Origin: Morinoia aosen
Lineage: Eukaryota > Arthropoda > Malacostraca > Amphipoda > Talitridae
Length of the DNA stretch: 64,000 nt
Assembly (NCBI GenBank): GCA_030386875.1
Contig: CM059573.1
Coordinates: 31,971,891-32,035,890, forward strand
Direction of reading: 5' to 3'
The position numbers were made by a program, and so were the translations under genes. Within the stretch, counting starts at the first letter, position 1; every line of letters starts with the position of its first letter. Below, one piece after another: positions 23,900 to 33,643 of this stretch. Under the pieces are notes generated by a model. That model saw nothing but the letters and a program-made list of their open reading frames with translations, did not search any database and was not told the origin of the DNA.

Positions 23900-24200
23900 A
23901 AAACTGAATCCGCACTGACGCGTCTCATTCTTAAAATGAAAAGCAAGGCGAAAATCGCTGTACGAATTTCCATTTTATTATTACAAATAGTAAAGTCTAA
24001 ATGAATAAAATTGAACGTTTCGAAATAAACAGTTCATCTTCAGCAAGGAAAAGAATTCTGCGACAAAACAAAACGAAAATGAGTAAGTTTAAACTACATT
24101 ATGCAAAGAATATTACGACATATACAGAAAAATAGTTTAGAAAATAATAGAAAAATAAAATGGAAATTCGTACAGCGATTTTCGCCTTGCTTTTCATTTT
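23900..24200 (-). mobile_element. 301-bp hairpin element with hammerhead core
   Basis: The insertion is flanked by AAATATTATCCT at 23888-23899 and 24201-24212, a 12-bp target-site duplication. Arms 23933-23979 and 24154-24200 are perfect 47-bp inverted repeats. The hammerhead core lies between them on the minus strand. In the ribozyme sense the order is arm, core, arm, then a ~33-bp tail that contains GACGCGTCAGTGCGGATTCA. The arm sequence differs from that of the element at 10927-11239. No ORF is present. Confidence 0.75.
24017..24043 (-). ncRNA. Hammerhead ribozyme core motif (HH2)
   Basis: On the minus strand CTGAAGA is followed by T, a weak 3-bp stem GAA/TTC with an 8-9 base loop, and GAAAC. 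The core nucleotides are intact but stem II is weaker than in the other copies. A full stem I and cleavage triplet could not be placed. Confidence 0.4.
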
Positions 24201-24212
24201 AAATATTATCCT

Positions 24213-24646
24213 TACATGCAGTTACTAAGGCACGGTGCACAGGTACTGCTGCAACTTGGAGGTCTTTGGTTGTTTTTTTTTATTATTCTTCTTGTGGGTT
24301 TTGCCTAGAATATGGCACAACAGCATTTGTTCTGTCATTTGTAAACTCAACTCCTGTAAATTTGTTCATGTCTTTCATTCCAACTGATGAGATAATTTTT
24401 CAAGATCTTTGTAGAATTTTGTTTCGCAACAAGTCAGGTTTAAGTATAGTTTTCATAGAGACTTTATTATAACAATAATTGCCTACACAAATTATTATTG
24501 CTCGATATTCAATAGTAGAAACAAGGATTGCATCAGCTGTGTATTTATTATACTGTGGAGGGGTATGCCATCAATATTTACTGTTAAACTAATGAGAGAT
24601 GCACTCTCAAGCTTGAAATTTCTTTCTATTTTTTTTTCAACTGCTT
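24213..24646. other. No recognisable feature
   Basis: AT-rich sequence between the hairpin element and element copy B. The 68-codon frame at 24266 has no recognisable domain. Confidence 0.3.
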
Positions 24647-25194
24647 ACCCAATCAAAGTGCACACACTCTCCATAACACATGTCACACACTTCACATCTA
24701 AATCATCTTCACTGTTACAAATTGACAAACAGCTATTTTAATTATCAGCCGCTTTGTCCGTTTCACTGCACGTTTTTAAAACTCTGTCTTGAGAAATGAC
24801 TTTCTTAGGAGCTACATACCTACGTCGCAGTTTAAATTTTTTAACAAGCAAAAATCCTTGTCCTATTTTTTTTCACTTTATTCGTTGAAAGATTTTCTCA
24901 TTCTTTGATTTTACATCACCGCAGCACAATTTATAGGCGTATTTTTTTACCTTTGAAGCTGATCTCACAAACTCAGAGCGCTCAAAGCTTAGTTTGACTA
25001 ACGCGCTTATTGTGAAGTTGTGACTGATATCAACATTGACCTCTGCACACTCCCGTGGTTAAATGTACGCGACCTGAAAGCTAGTTCTATTTTTTTGCTA
25101 TTTCATGTGACAATATAAGTACTTCGTTGGAAGTAGAAATTATTCAGAAAATGTTTACTAGGAAATAAAGTAATTGATGAATGAAATTAATAAT

Positions 25195-25613
25195 TTAGAC
25201 TCAGCTTCAATCCCCCATGACCTCAGAAGTTTAGAGTACTTGCCTATCTTCAAGCGAAACCCGGATTTGAACAATATGGACAGCTCGTACCCTGTGAAAA
25301 TAATGAATAGATCGCCAGTACCAGCCTAATTTCATTTCTTACTTATGTGTCATATGTATTCTTTTCGTGCTTCTGTATTTTATACTTTGTTTTTGTCGGT
25401 TTCATACGCATTATTATTAATTTCATGATTTATTTGGAGTCCTTCAATTCATTTTACTTTGATCTTATATTTCGGAAATAATTCTTTCATTTTTCGTTTG
25501 AACTGATGATGGAGCTAAACTCCGAAACGTTTTTCGTAATAAATATGATCTTCGTTTTCAAGTTTTTGATAAGGTTGCGACTAAAGCAAACCGCTGCCGT
25601 GTTCAGATCCATT
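25195..25613 (+). mobile_element. 419-bp tRNA-like SINE carrying a hammerhead
   Basis: The insertion is flanked by AAATTAATAAT at 25184-25194 and 25614-25624. The empty site is present in copy A (AAATTAATAAA near 9036 in reverse). The first 80 bases look like a degenerate tRNA head: GACCTCAGAAGTTTAGAGTA then CTTGCCT (box A and D-arm region), and ACCCGGATTTGAACAA (box B region). A ~220-bp AT-rich body follows, then the hammerhead, then a 3' segment ending CCGCTGCCGTGTTCAGATCC. No ORF is present. The combination of a pol III-type head and a self-cleaving motif in one short retroposon is unusual. Confidence 0.65.
25496..25563 (+). ncRNA. Candidate complete type I hammerhead ribozyme (HH3)
   Basis: The core is CTGATGA (25503-25509), stem II GGAG/CTCC (25511-25514 with 25520-25523, loop CTAAA) and GAAAC (25524-25528). 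A type I fold can be closed: the A and CG at 25527-25529 pair with CGT at 25553-25555 (stem III, long loop), the residue before the cleavage point is T25556, and 25496-25502 (GTTTGAA) pair with 25557-25563 (TTCAAGT) as stem I. Stem III is short and the cleavage residue U is not the preferred one, so activity needs testing. Confidence 0.55.
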
Positions 25614-26460
25614 AAATTAATAATATGATGCAAAGTTGGCAGTAATTATTAGTGCTGGAGTAATATAAGAGGCGCTTTATGTACATGATTGTACAATTTA
25701 TACAAAACTGGCATTTAAAATTTTGTATTCGCATTTCAATTGCTCATAATAATTTTAGCCCTGCCGCAAGTAGAACTATTTTCCCTTTATCAATGCGCAT
25801 GTTTATTCGTTAGTTCTTGTGTTACGCCATGCTTGTATCTTATCAAATTGATCAAGTCATTTATGTTGACCATCGGAATCTTAAGTTTCCATAATAAGGA
25901 GCAGAACGAAGAAGGGTTTTCAATGAAGTTATCATTTCATTTCTGCATCAAAATTGTTACTGAATGGATTGACTGTGTGAAGGAGTTTAAAATGCGAAAA
26001 TAAGCAAACAAAATTTCGATCATAGCTAGCATATTTTACAAAAAAAAAAATTCCCAGCGTTGTTCTCTTAGTCAAATCGAAACATAGACTTGTACTCAAT
26101 TGATGGTAAACTACTACTGAAAGCGAAATGGCTCTGAAAATTCATTTAAAATAAACCTACTTCGTTTTTCAGTTCGCTTATTTCAATTAAATTGGAACTT
26201 ACACGTTTGGTTTGAAATTAAATTATGGTCTTGAAATGTACTCTGGTTCTGAAGCAAATAACTCTCATTTTAATTTTTGAGGAGCAGTGCCGATTCTTCT
26301 GTTATGTCCACTTCAGATATTTCAGTTCAGAATTTCCTGCCTTGATCTGCAGTGATCGATAAAAAAAAATCTTCCCCGACCGGGCTCCGCACCGATTCTT
26401 GAAAAGACGCACTGTCCTCAGAAAGTCGATGCTGATCCGCACTAGCATTTCCGACTGGGT

Positions 26461-28448
26461 ATATGAGGTTGCATTTCTTTATCATCGCTTTGAAACCACA
26501 TGCAGTACAACAGTTTAAATTTTTGCTGCCATTTTTTAGTAAATGCCATTGATGGGCCCCAAATTTAAAATTATAATAAAGAAAAATCTATGTGAGAATA
26601 TGATGTACGATAAATTAATAGAGATTAAAGACATATACTGCTTATTTTCACATTATTTGGCTTCATCGCTGATGCAGAAAGAGAAGTATTCAAATCACTT
26701 TCTCCACTAACATACTGAAAATTTAGGCAAATAGTTTGACACATTATGTACATCAATTAGTCAATGAAAATGACGGCATTAAAGGCAGACATTTTAAGCG
26801 GTCATTAAATGCAGCAATAAACGAATCAAAAGCCCGTATATGAAGATATGAGACATATATCGCATAATAAAGTTCCAAGCCCAATGTTACTCGTATTCTT
26901 CCAGTTTGGAGACTTAGTTTCACAATACTTTATGAAAAAGGGAAAACCGTATACGAATGTACGAGCGTTTCAATTTTGGGTGCGATTCGAATATTTTTTA
27001 CGCATATTATTAATATAAGAAATTATAAATGAACTTTTTTGGAATAACAAGTTGAGGAGCATTTGGTGTTAATTTATCTTATGTATACAAAAAAGGCCGT
27101 TATTTCTCAAAAAATTTGTTATTCCATTAAGACATTAGACAAATTGTTACTGATCTACTTGTAGTATACCTCTCAATAATTACTTGCACATAAGCCAACA
27201 AATGCTTTTAACCAGTAAATTTCGATTTCGAGATGTGTACAAATTTTAATTAAAAGAGCACCTGAATTTAATATAAAGAGTGAATGGAGTTAACACTCCG
27301 AACATTTCTGAAGCGGATCATCAATTTTTAACCGGTCATGACTATGAGGCCTGGGATTACTGCATCGTGATATCAAACTGTTCTACAATAATTCTGATTT
27401 ATTCTATGCCACACTTTGCCTTGAATCCTATTTTGTATAACATACCAAAATGAATGAGAAACATTTTAACTTTAATAGTAGGCTTGAGAAATGGGGTTGC
27501 TTTTGCTAGCAAGAGGAAATCATGCATGCATGTTTTCTTGAATTAGTTCACGGAAGTAGTATGCCCAGCTTCCCTAATATATTCATTTAACGCTTTTCAT
27601 AGTTAAAGCCCGTCATATATTGGGAAATTTTGGTGAAGTTTCTGATAGTTTCAGGTTAGGGCAGGTTGAGTATTATTCTGAGATATAAAAATCAAGACAC
27701 TTTGAAAACCGTGGAAAAACGGCTAATCAACACCGAGTGCAGATTAGGATGCCAATGATGATATTAATTTTGATTCTTACACGAACCATATAACTGTTCA
27801 CAATATCTGATAAGCTTTTAATTACTATTTGGTCAACAGATGTCGCTTCTTAATTTTTCTGCGGAGGGTTATTAGTGATTTAGCTGGGCAAAAATAGCAT
27901 CTGCGTTGAACAGATAGCATAATAGATGGTCCCCGATCCAATAAAATAAAATTTTCCTTTCTATATAAATATATTCTTCCGCTTCGCACCGCCTGAAAAT
28001 AATTTTATAATCGGAAGAATAAGCGAATGTTGGATTGAAAGTTTCTTACATATTTTTGTTTCATTATTGAAAAATATGAGATAATTGAATCATAAACGGA
28101 ACTAAAAAGACACGAAAAAATGATATACAATAATTCAAGAGCGTATACAAACAACAATATATTTGCTTACGATTCCAATTATTTCTACGTTGCATTTGAC
28201 AACGCGGTTTTGAATATTGAACATTATGAAACATTTAAACAAAAAGTGAAGACCGGTTGAAGTAGCTTCGAACCGCCGTTATATTCCTCTTCGTGAGAGA
28301 GTGGAAAGTAAACACAGTCGCATTTATGCTCATGAAAGACACTTCGCTATGGAGTTGTCTATAAATATCTGAATAAATATTCTGCGTCCACATTCCTAGC
28401 AAAATGATCCTTATACGGATTCGACTTCTCCATTACATCTCCATTCCT
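26461..28448. other. No recognisable feature
   Basis: AT-rich single-copy-looking sequence without long frames, tandem repeats or terminal repeats that I could see. Confidence 0.35.
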
Positions 28449-29330
28449 ATAAGGGGAACGTCTACCCAGAATTAGAAAAATGGGTGTCACGTTTGTTGTA
28501 TGGGAACTAGATCTATGAAATTTGGCATACGTATGTATTTTTGATAGAACTACAGATGCGTCTAATGAACTTTTTTAAATTTTCGAACTAATTACTGGGA
28601 TAATAGGAAAAAATTGGTGAAAAAATAGGGTAATTTCAGAAGCTATCTCCTCTGAAAATTATTTTTGTAGAGCAATGACTTACGTTTCATTGATTGCGCA
28701 AAGAGTTGCTGCATAGCTGGACGAAGAATGGAATCGAAAATCGTGAAAGTTTAGTTTTATGGTAATAAAATTTACTATTTTTTTAAGATTAGGGATTTTT
28801 CCGTAGATTTTTCAATGAAACTAATAACGTTCTGTGAATTTCATACTGATTTTCCGTCCAGCCATGCAACCACTTTTTGTGCATTCAATGAAATCTAAAT
28901 CATTGCTCTACGATGATAACTTCCAGAGAAGATAGATTTTGAAAATACACTATTTACCCATTTTCAACTGTTCAGGGGGAAACCTTATTCCAAACTTTTT
29001 CATTTTTCCATTTGCAAGCTATATTGCTTAGAAAAATTGACGCCGTTGATGTTCTGAAAGATATCTGAACATATGAATATCATTTCTTGCAAGTTTTTTG
29101 TTGTTCCTTGAAGGAATTTGTACCACAGGTATCAAGAGACGTTTGGAAATGGTATCATAGATACGTTTACCGCTCCAGAAGCGCACGCTGCGGCGTCCTC
29201 CCCCAGTCAGCATTTATTAATGGCTGTTCAATGGGGTGACGTAGGAAACGAAGGGTCAGTACTGGATTCCCGTGGAAAGTGTAATTTCAGTACGGGATTA
29301 ACTCTGGCTTCTCTTTAAAGAGTAAATTTA
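28449..29330 (+). mobile_element. GGGGAACGTC TTAA-family copy (left end)
   Basis: The left end reads GGGGAACGTCTACCCAGAAT at 28453 after a decayed target (ATAA). Further in are GATCTATGAAATTTGGCATA, GTGCATTCAATGAAATCTAA then ATCATTGCTC, and TTAATGGCTGTTCAATGGGG. All are shared with 2108-3336 or, in reverse, with 45790-46488. A matching right end was not found, so the copy is probably truncated near 29330. Confidence 0.6.
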
Positions 29331-29399
29331 CGTCTCGGGCGAGTTGGGTCAGTAATGGGTTCCCATTCTCAACGAGAGTATTGTGGGAAGCCTGTTTCG

Positions 29400-31700
29400 T
29401 TCCGGTATATTCATTTCAGTTGAAAAGGAAAACCGATTGTAAGCCCGTACTGGCACTCCAAGAAAAATACTATACCAAATACATTACTGGAAACCAAGCG
29501 TAAGAATATGCATAAAAATGCATATTGTGTAGTTATAAATTAAATTAAATTAAATTATATAAACACCTGGTGTTACGCTACAAGGGAAAGAATTTAATCG
29601 TGAAATATAAAAAAATACAACGAGCAAAAAAGTTGTGCGTTAGTGTATGTTTCATGAATTTGTAACGCCAAGAAATTTAAATAAACGTTTAAGTACCTAA
29701 GAATCATTCATTACAGCAACCATACCTGATTACTAAATCCTTACAAACTACTATTAACATAAGGATTTTGTAGATACGAAATTGTTCAATAGTTATTTGC
29801 TAAAAAAAATAAAATTAGGCTAGGTACCATGGTACAGAGTCACCAATTATGGGAACCGAATCACCCATACTGATTGATTTTTCTTACAAGGCGCATCCTT
29901 CACTGAGAGAAATTGTCTATTCATCATGTATCTCAAAACCGGTCACGGTGTATCGTACTCGACATCAATCGAAAAAGGGGAAAGAGAGATAGGAAACGAC
30001 GATTTATGTTTGTTACGAACAATAGCCATCAAAATAGTAACTCTAATGTATCAAATTTGGGAAAACTCGATTAAACACATACATTCAAGAACCATTTCGC
30101 GGCAATGAAATTAGAAAAAAAATAAAACATTTACAATACAATAAGGTCTTAATAATTTATGAACGCAAATACTAATTCTAATGACGCAGTCAGAACAGTA
30201 CCTATAATACATCAAACTCTGTTGAACACATAGGTCGAAGAAAAAAAACATTTGACATCAGTTAATATGAAGAAAGTAAGGTAATAAAATATTGACAATA
30301 CACCATGGTCGTAATAAATTAATGAAACTGTTCCTGTCCATACATAAAAAAAACTTTTTACAAGTTACAGGCCCTATATCACCTCGAATAGTAATTATTC
30401 ATCAATGAAGTTCTTAACTCTTTGCTTGATGGATTTTAGTTGAATTAATTTTGGCTTGTATGAATAATAATTTTGGCTTTTTGGCTTATATAAATAATTG
30501 AATCATTGTTTCGAGTAAAATATCGCTGTGAATAGGTGTTAAGACAAACTTGCATATGTAGCTTATAGGTTACAGCAAGTTGTCCTTTCAAAAGAGCAAC
30601 TTTTATCTATAGCCTCTATGAAGTGTAGGAGCCTATAGTACTTTGCCGGGAAAAATGGCATGTTGAGTTTGCCGTTAAGTTTCGTTAACAGAAAATACAC
30701 ATATATTAACAAAGTTCATTTAAATTTTGGACTTTGGTAACTAACAAGAACTAACATATAAGCAGTTGATAATAAGTGCATAAATGTATGGAAAACTTGA
30801 ATAACTACCTAAGTTAAATGTTTTAAGATTATGGGCAGAACAGACATTTCTTAATAAGGAAAACTCTTTTATTTGCGCTTCCACTAGGCCTATACGTATA
30901 TCGATTGGGAAGTAATAGACTTGAAAATTTTAAAGTATCAAGTTAGTGCATTTCAGAACAAATGCTTGTACGTTTTCTGGTTTTCAGGGCATTTTAAATC
31001 TGTATACAGGGTTTAAGTCTGTTGAAATGTCATGCTTTGTCACCAATTATCCCCCTTTAATATCTAGCGGGTATTATGCACTATAAAGACACGTATACCA
31101 ATTGAGGACTCTAATATTATAGTTTAGTAGAAGTCAATATTGGCCATATTTCATTGCATGTATCAACTTTATTGGTGATAAGTTTTTATCTATCACATCG
31201 GGCTTACATGTTTTATGTAGCTGCACAAGCGGTCGTGTTAAGAAAAATGAAGAGACTCTTGCGTAGAACTATACTCTTCAGCGCAGGAATTTAGAATAGA
31301 ATTATTCTAAATAAAAAATGTAAAAATTTTCGTAAATAATTATGCTATGTTCGATATTTTTATTTAATAAACGTATAGATTACAGAATTACTTGCGGAAA
31401 AGTGTTGATAAAGTTAATGTTGGTATTACTACGCAGCTTTTTTAAACAAGCAATAACCTAAACCTGTCAGACCGGTGTTTGTGTGTGTGTGTGTGCGCGC
31501 AAAAAATTCGCGCGTATTTAGCGTGTTATTAACTGTATAGGCATTGTGCATTGTTTTAGGATATTCATAACTTAAAATTAGGGTGTTTAAGTTTACCATG
31601 CAGCTATTTCTGTTCTTTTGTGCTCATAAAATGAGAAGTAGCTAGGCTTAGTTAGATTAGGCTATGCCTAGTCAGTGTTGAAGTATGACCCAGGCAGTGT
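29400..31700. other. No recognisable gene; short microsatellites
   Basis: AT-rich DNA with a TTAAA run at 29540-29560 and a (TG)n(CG)n tract at 31477-31500. It lacks the dispersed repeats that fill the window to the left, so it may be host single-copy DNA or the 5' part of the transposase locus. Confidence 0.35.
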
Positions 31701-31710
31701 AAAGTAGGGC

Positions 31711-31884
31711 TACCTAGCTAGGGTAAAGGCAGGACTGACCGGCCCTGCACTAATAAGCTAACTCTCCTCCTTAACAAAAAGCAATGGAGAAAAGGAGCAG
31801 GCTCTTTACTCCAATTGCTTTTTGTTAAGGAGGCCAGTTATTACTGCAGGGCCGGTCGTTCCTGCCTTTACCCTAACTACCTAA
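31711..31884. repeat. Strong hairpin, ~75-bp arms
   Basis: TACCTAGCTAGGGTAAAGGC then AGGACTGACCGGCCCTGCAC and CTCCTTAACAAAAAGCAATG on the left pair with the complementary order from 31808 to 31884, across a loop of about 18 bases. The inner GCAGGACTGACCGGCCCTG word recurs in altered form at 32968 (GCAGGAGTGCTCGGCCCTG). It could be a MITE or a subterminal repeat of the transposase-bearing element that follows. Confidence 0.65.
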
Positions 31885-33610
31885 GTTAGGCCTAGTTAAC
31901 TATACCTAGTTAGCCTACATACGGCTAAGCAGTGTTGAACTATCTAGGCCTAGTTAGAACTAGCCTAAGCTGTGTCTAACTCCTTTTAATAGGCTATAGT
32001 CTTCTGGGGCAATTTTTGTGCCTGCCACTTCTCTAACTAGAAAATAGAGTTGAGGCAAAATATTGATATAATATTGAAATCACAATACTATTTATTCCTT
32101 CTCACAAATATGAGGGTGAAAATGGATTTTTTTTTTCACTTTTTTTGACCTTTTATTTTACAAAAATTAGGGGAATAGAACTTGACCTTTCTTGTTTTAA
32201 CCTATTCTTGGTCTGTGTGTGTCTATTTTACTGTTTTCAATAATTTTAGTGAAAGAAAAATCAATTTTTTTGCTCTCCTCCCTCAAATTTTTGATAAAGA
32301 ACAGATATTAAAGTGAATTTTATCAATGTTTCTCCCTAAGTCTGTTTTCTAGAAAAGCAGCAGATTTAAAATTTGACAAAAAGAAATAAATTTATATTTA
32401 TATGGTCATCTGCTAAAGTATTACCAAAAACATTGCTGCCCATAATCAGTAAATAAATGTGAATGCAGCCCATGAGTTACATTTAAGTTTTAATCGCTCA
32501 CAAAAGGCTGTATTAAATTTGTTCCGTGGCAACACTTGTGTTTGTATTTTATTGCTGAAACCAGGCTAGATTTTAATCTTTTTCTCAGAGGTTTCAAGAA
32601 GTTTCCATCATACATATCCTTCTATGGATAGGCCTAACTAGTCAGCAACAAAGTGTTTTCCCCAAGCAAAAATATATTATTTATACAGTAGTTTAATAAA
32701 ATTGTCCCTACAAACCTTGTTACCACCTTCTTTCTTGTAAAGTAGAAATTTATTGGTAGAATCTAATATTTTTTGAGTTGTGATAGGAATTTCTGTTAAG
32801 TTTTTTGTGTATTAAATAAGATTTCAGTAGTAACTGTACTTGTACATAGAGTGGGTTAGCCTATGCACTCTGTTAATTGTTCATGAATTAAGAAGTGTAC
32901 CTATGTGCAACTGTAAATATTTAAACCGTATTTTTCAAAAAAGCTGTTATCCTCCCCAGTAGGGTAGATGCAGGAGTGCTCGGCCCTGTCTTGTTTCTGC
33001 TTGTACATATTGAGATTAAAAAGTGTTACAAAAAGAATTTAATTTTACTAAGGTAGGTTTTTAAGCACTTTTTTGTAGTTGTGTAGTCCATTTTTCATTG
33101 TTAAGTTGATTAAACAATATTTTTGTTACGGTAAATTAATAGCATCGTAGGCTAATCTGACAACTGCGTTTGCGACAGTTAAGCAATGGGTACGACTGTC
33201 TTACGATGATTCAATAATTCTACCCTGCCAAACGGTGATAATTTGCGTAAAAATCTATTAGCTACTGTCCACTTCAAAAAATTGACCAAAATGTGCAATG
33301 TACTACATATAGTATGACACCTATTGGACAAGCTGCAGGAGACATTTCTTTATTGGAAGTAGCTACTTGTAGCTGACTAAACTTGTACCTGACTATGGGA
33401 ATATGGGACAATCACAAAGAACACTGAAATTGTTGGAAATTCAGCACAGATGTCTCAAAATGTGTTAATAGCTAATATGAATTATAATAGCCTAGTAAGA
33501 AAAAATAATAGCTACCTACCTTTGCAGAAATCTTAACATCTGATTGTCAGCCTTGCCTGCTGCCTCAGGTCTGTGTTCATAGTGTTTATTTAGAAGCCCC
33601 TGATTTTGGA
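31885..33610. promoter_or_regulatory. 5' region of the transposase-like gene
   Basis: No long frame is present. A GCAGGAGTGCTCGGCCCTG word lies at 32968, related to the hairpin at 31711-31884. A splice acceptor-like GTGTCAGTGCAG lies at 33613-33624, just before the transposase start. A promoter could not be identified from sequence alone. Confidence 0.25.
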
Positions 33611-33643
33611 GTGTGTCAGTGCAGTTGTACTAATTTGAAAGAA

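Larger units (their letters stand above)
24647..26460 (-). mobile_element. 1.38-kb TIR transposon, copy B (with insertion)
   Basis: The reverse-oriented partner of copy A starts ACCCAATCAAAGTGCACACA at 24647 and ends CATTTCCGACTGGGT at 26460. Apart from the 419-bp SINE-like insertion at 25195-25613 plus the 11-bp duplicate, it is collinear with 8197-9579. The divergence is obvious by eye, so both copies are old. The single-copy homologous site in copy A proves that the insertion is secondary. Confidence 0.75.
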
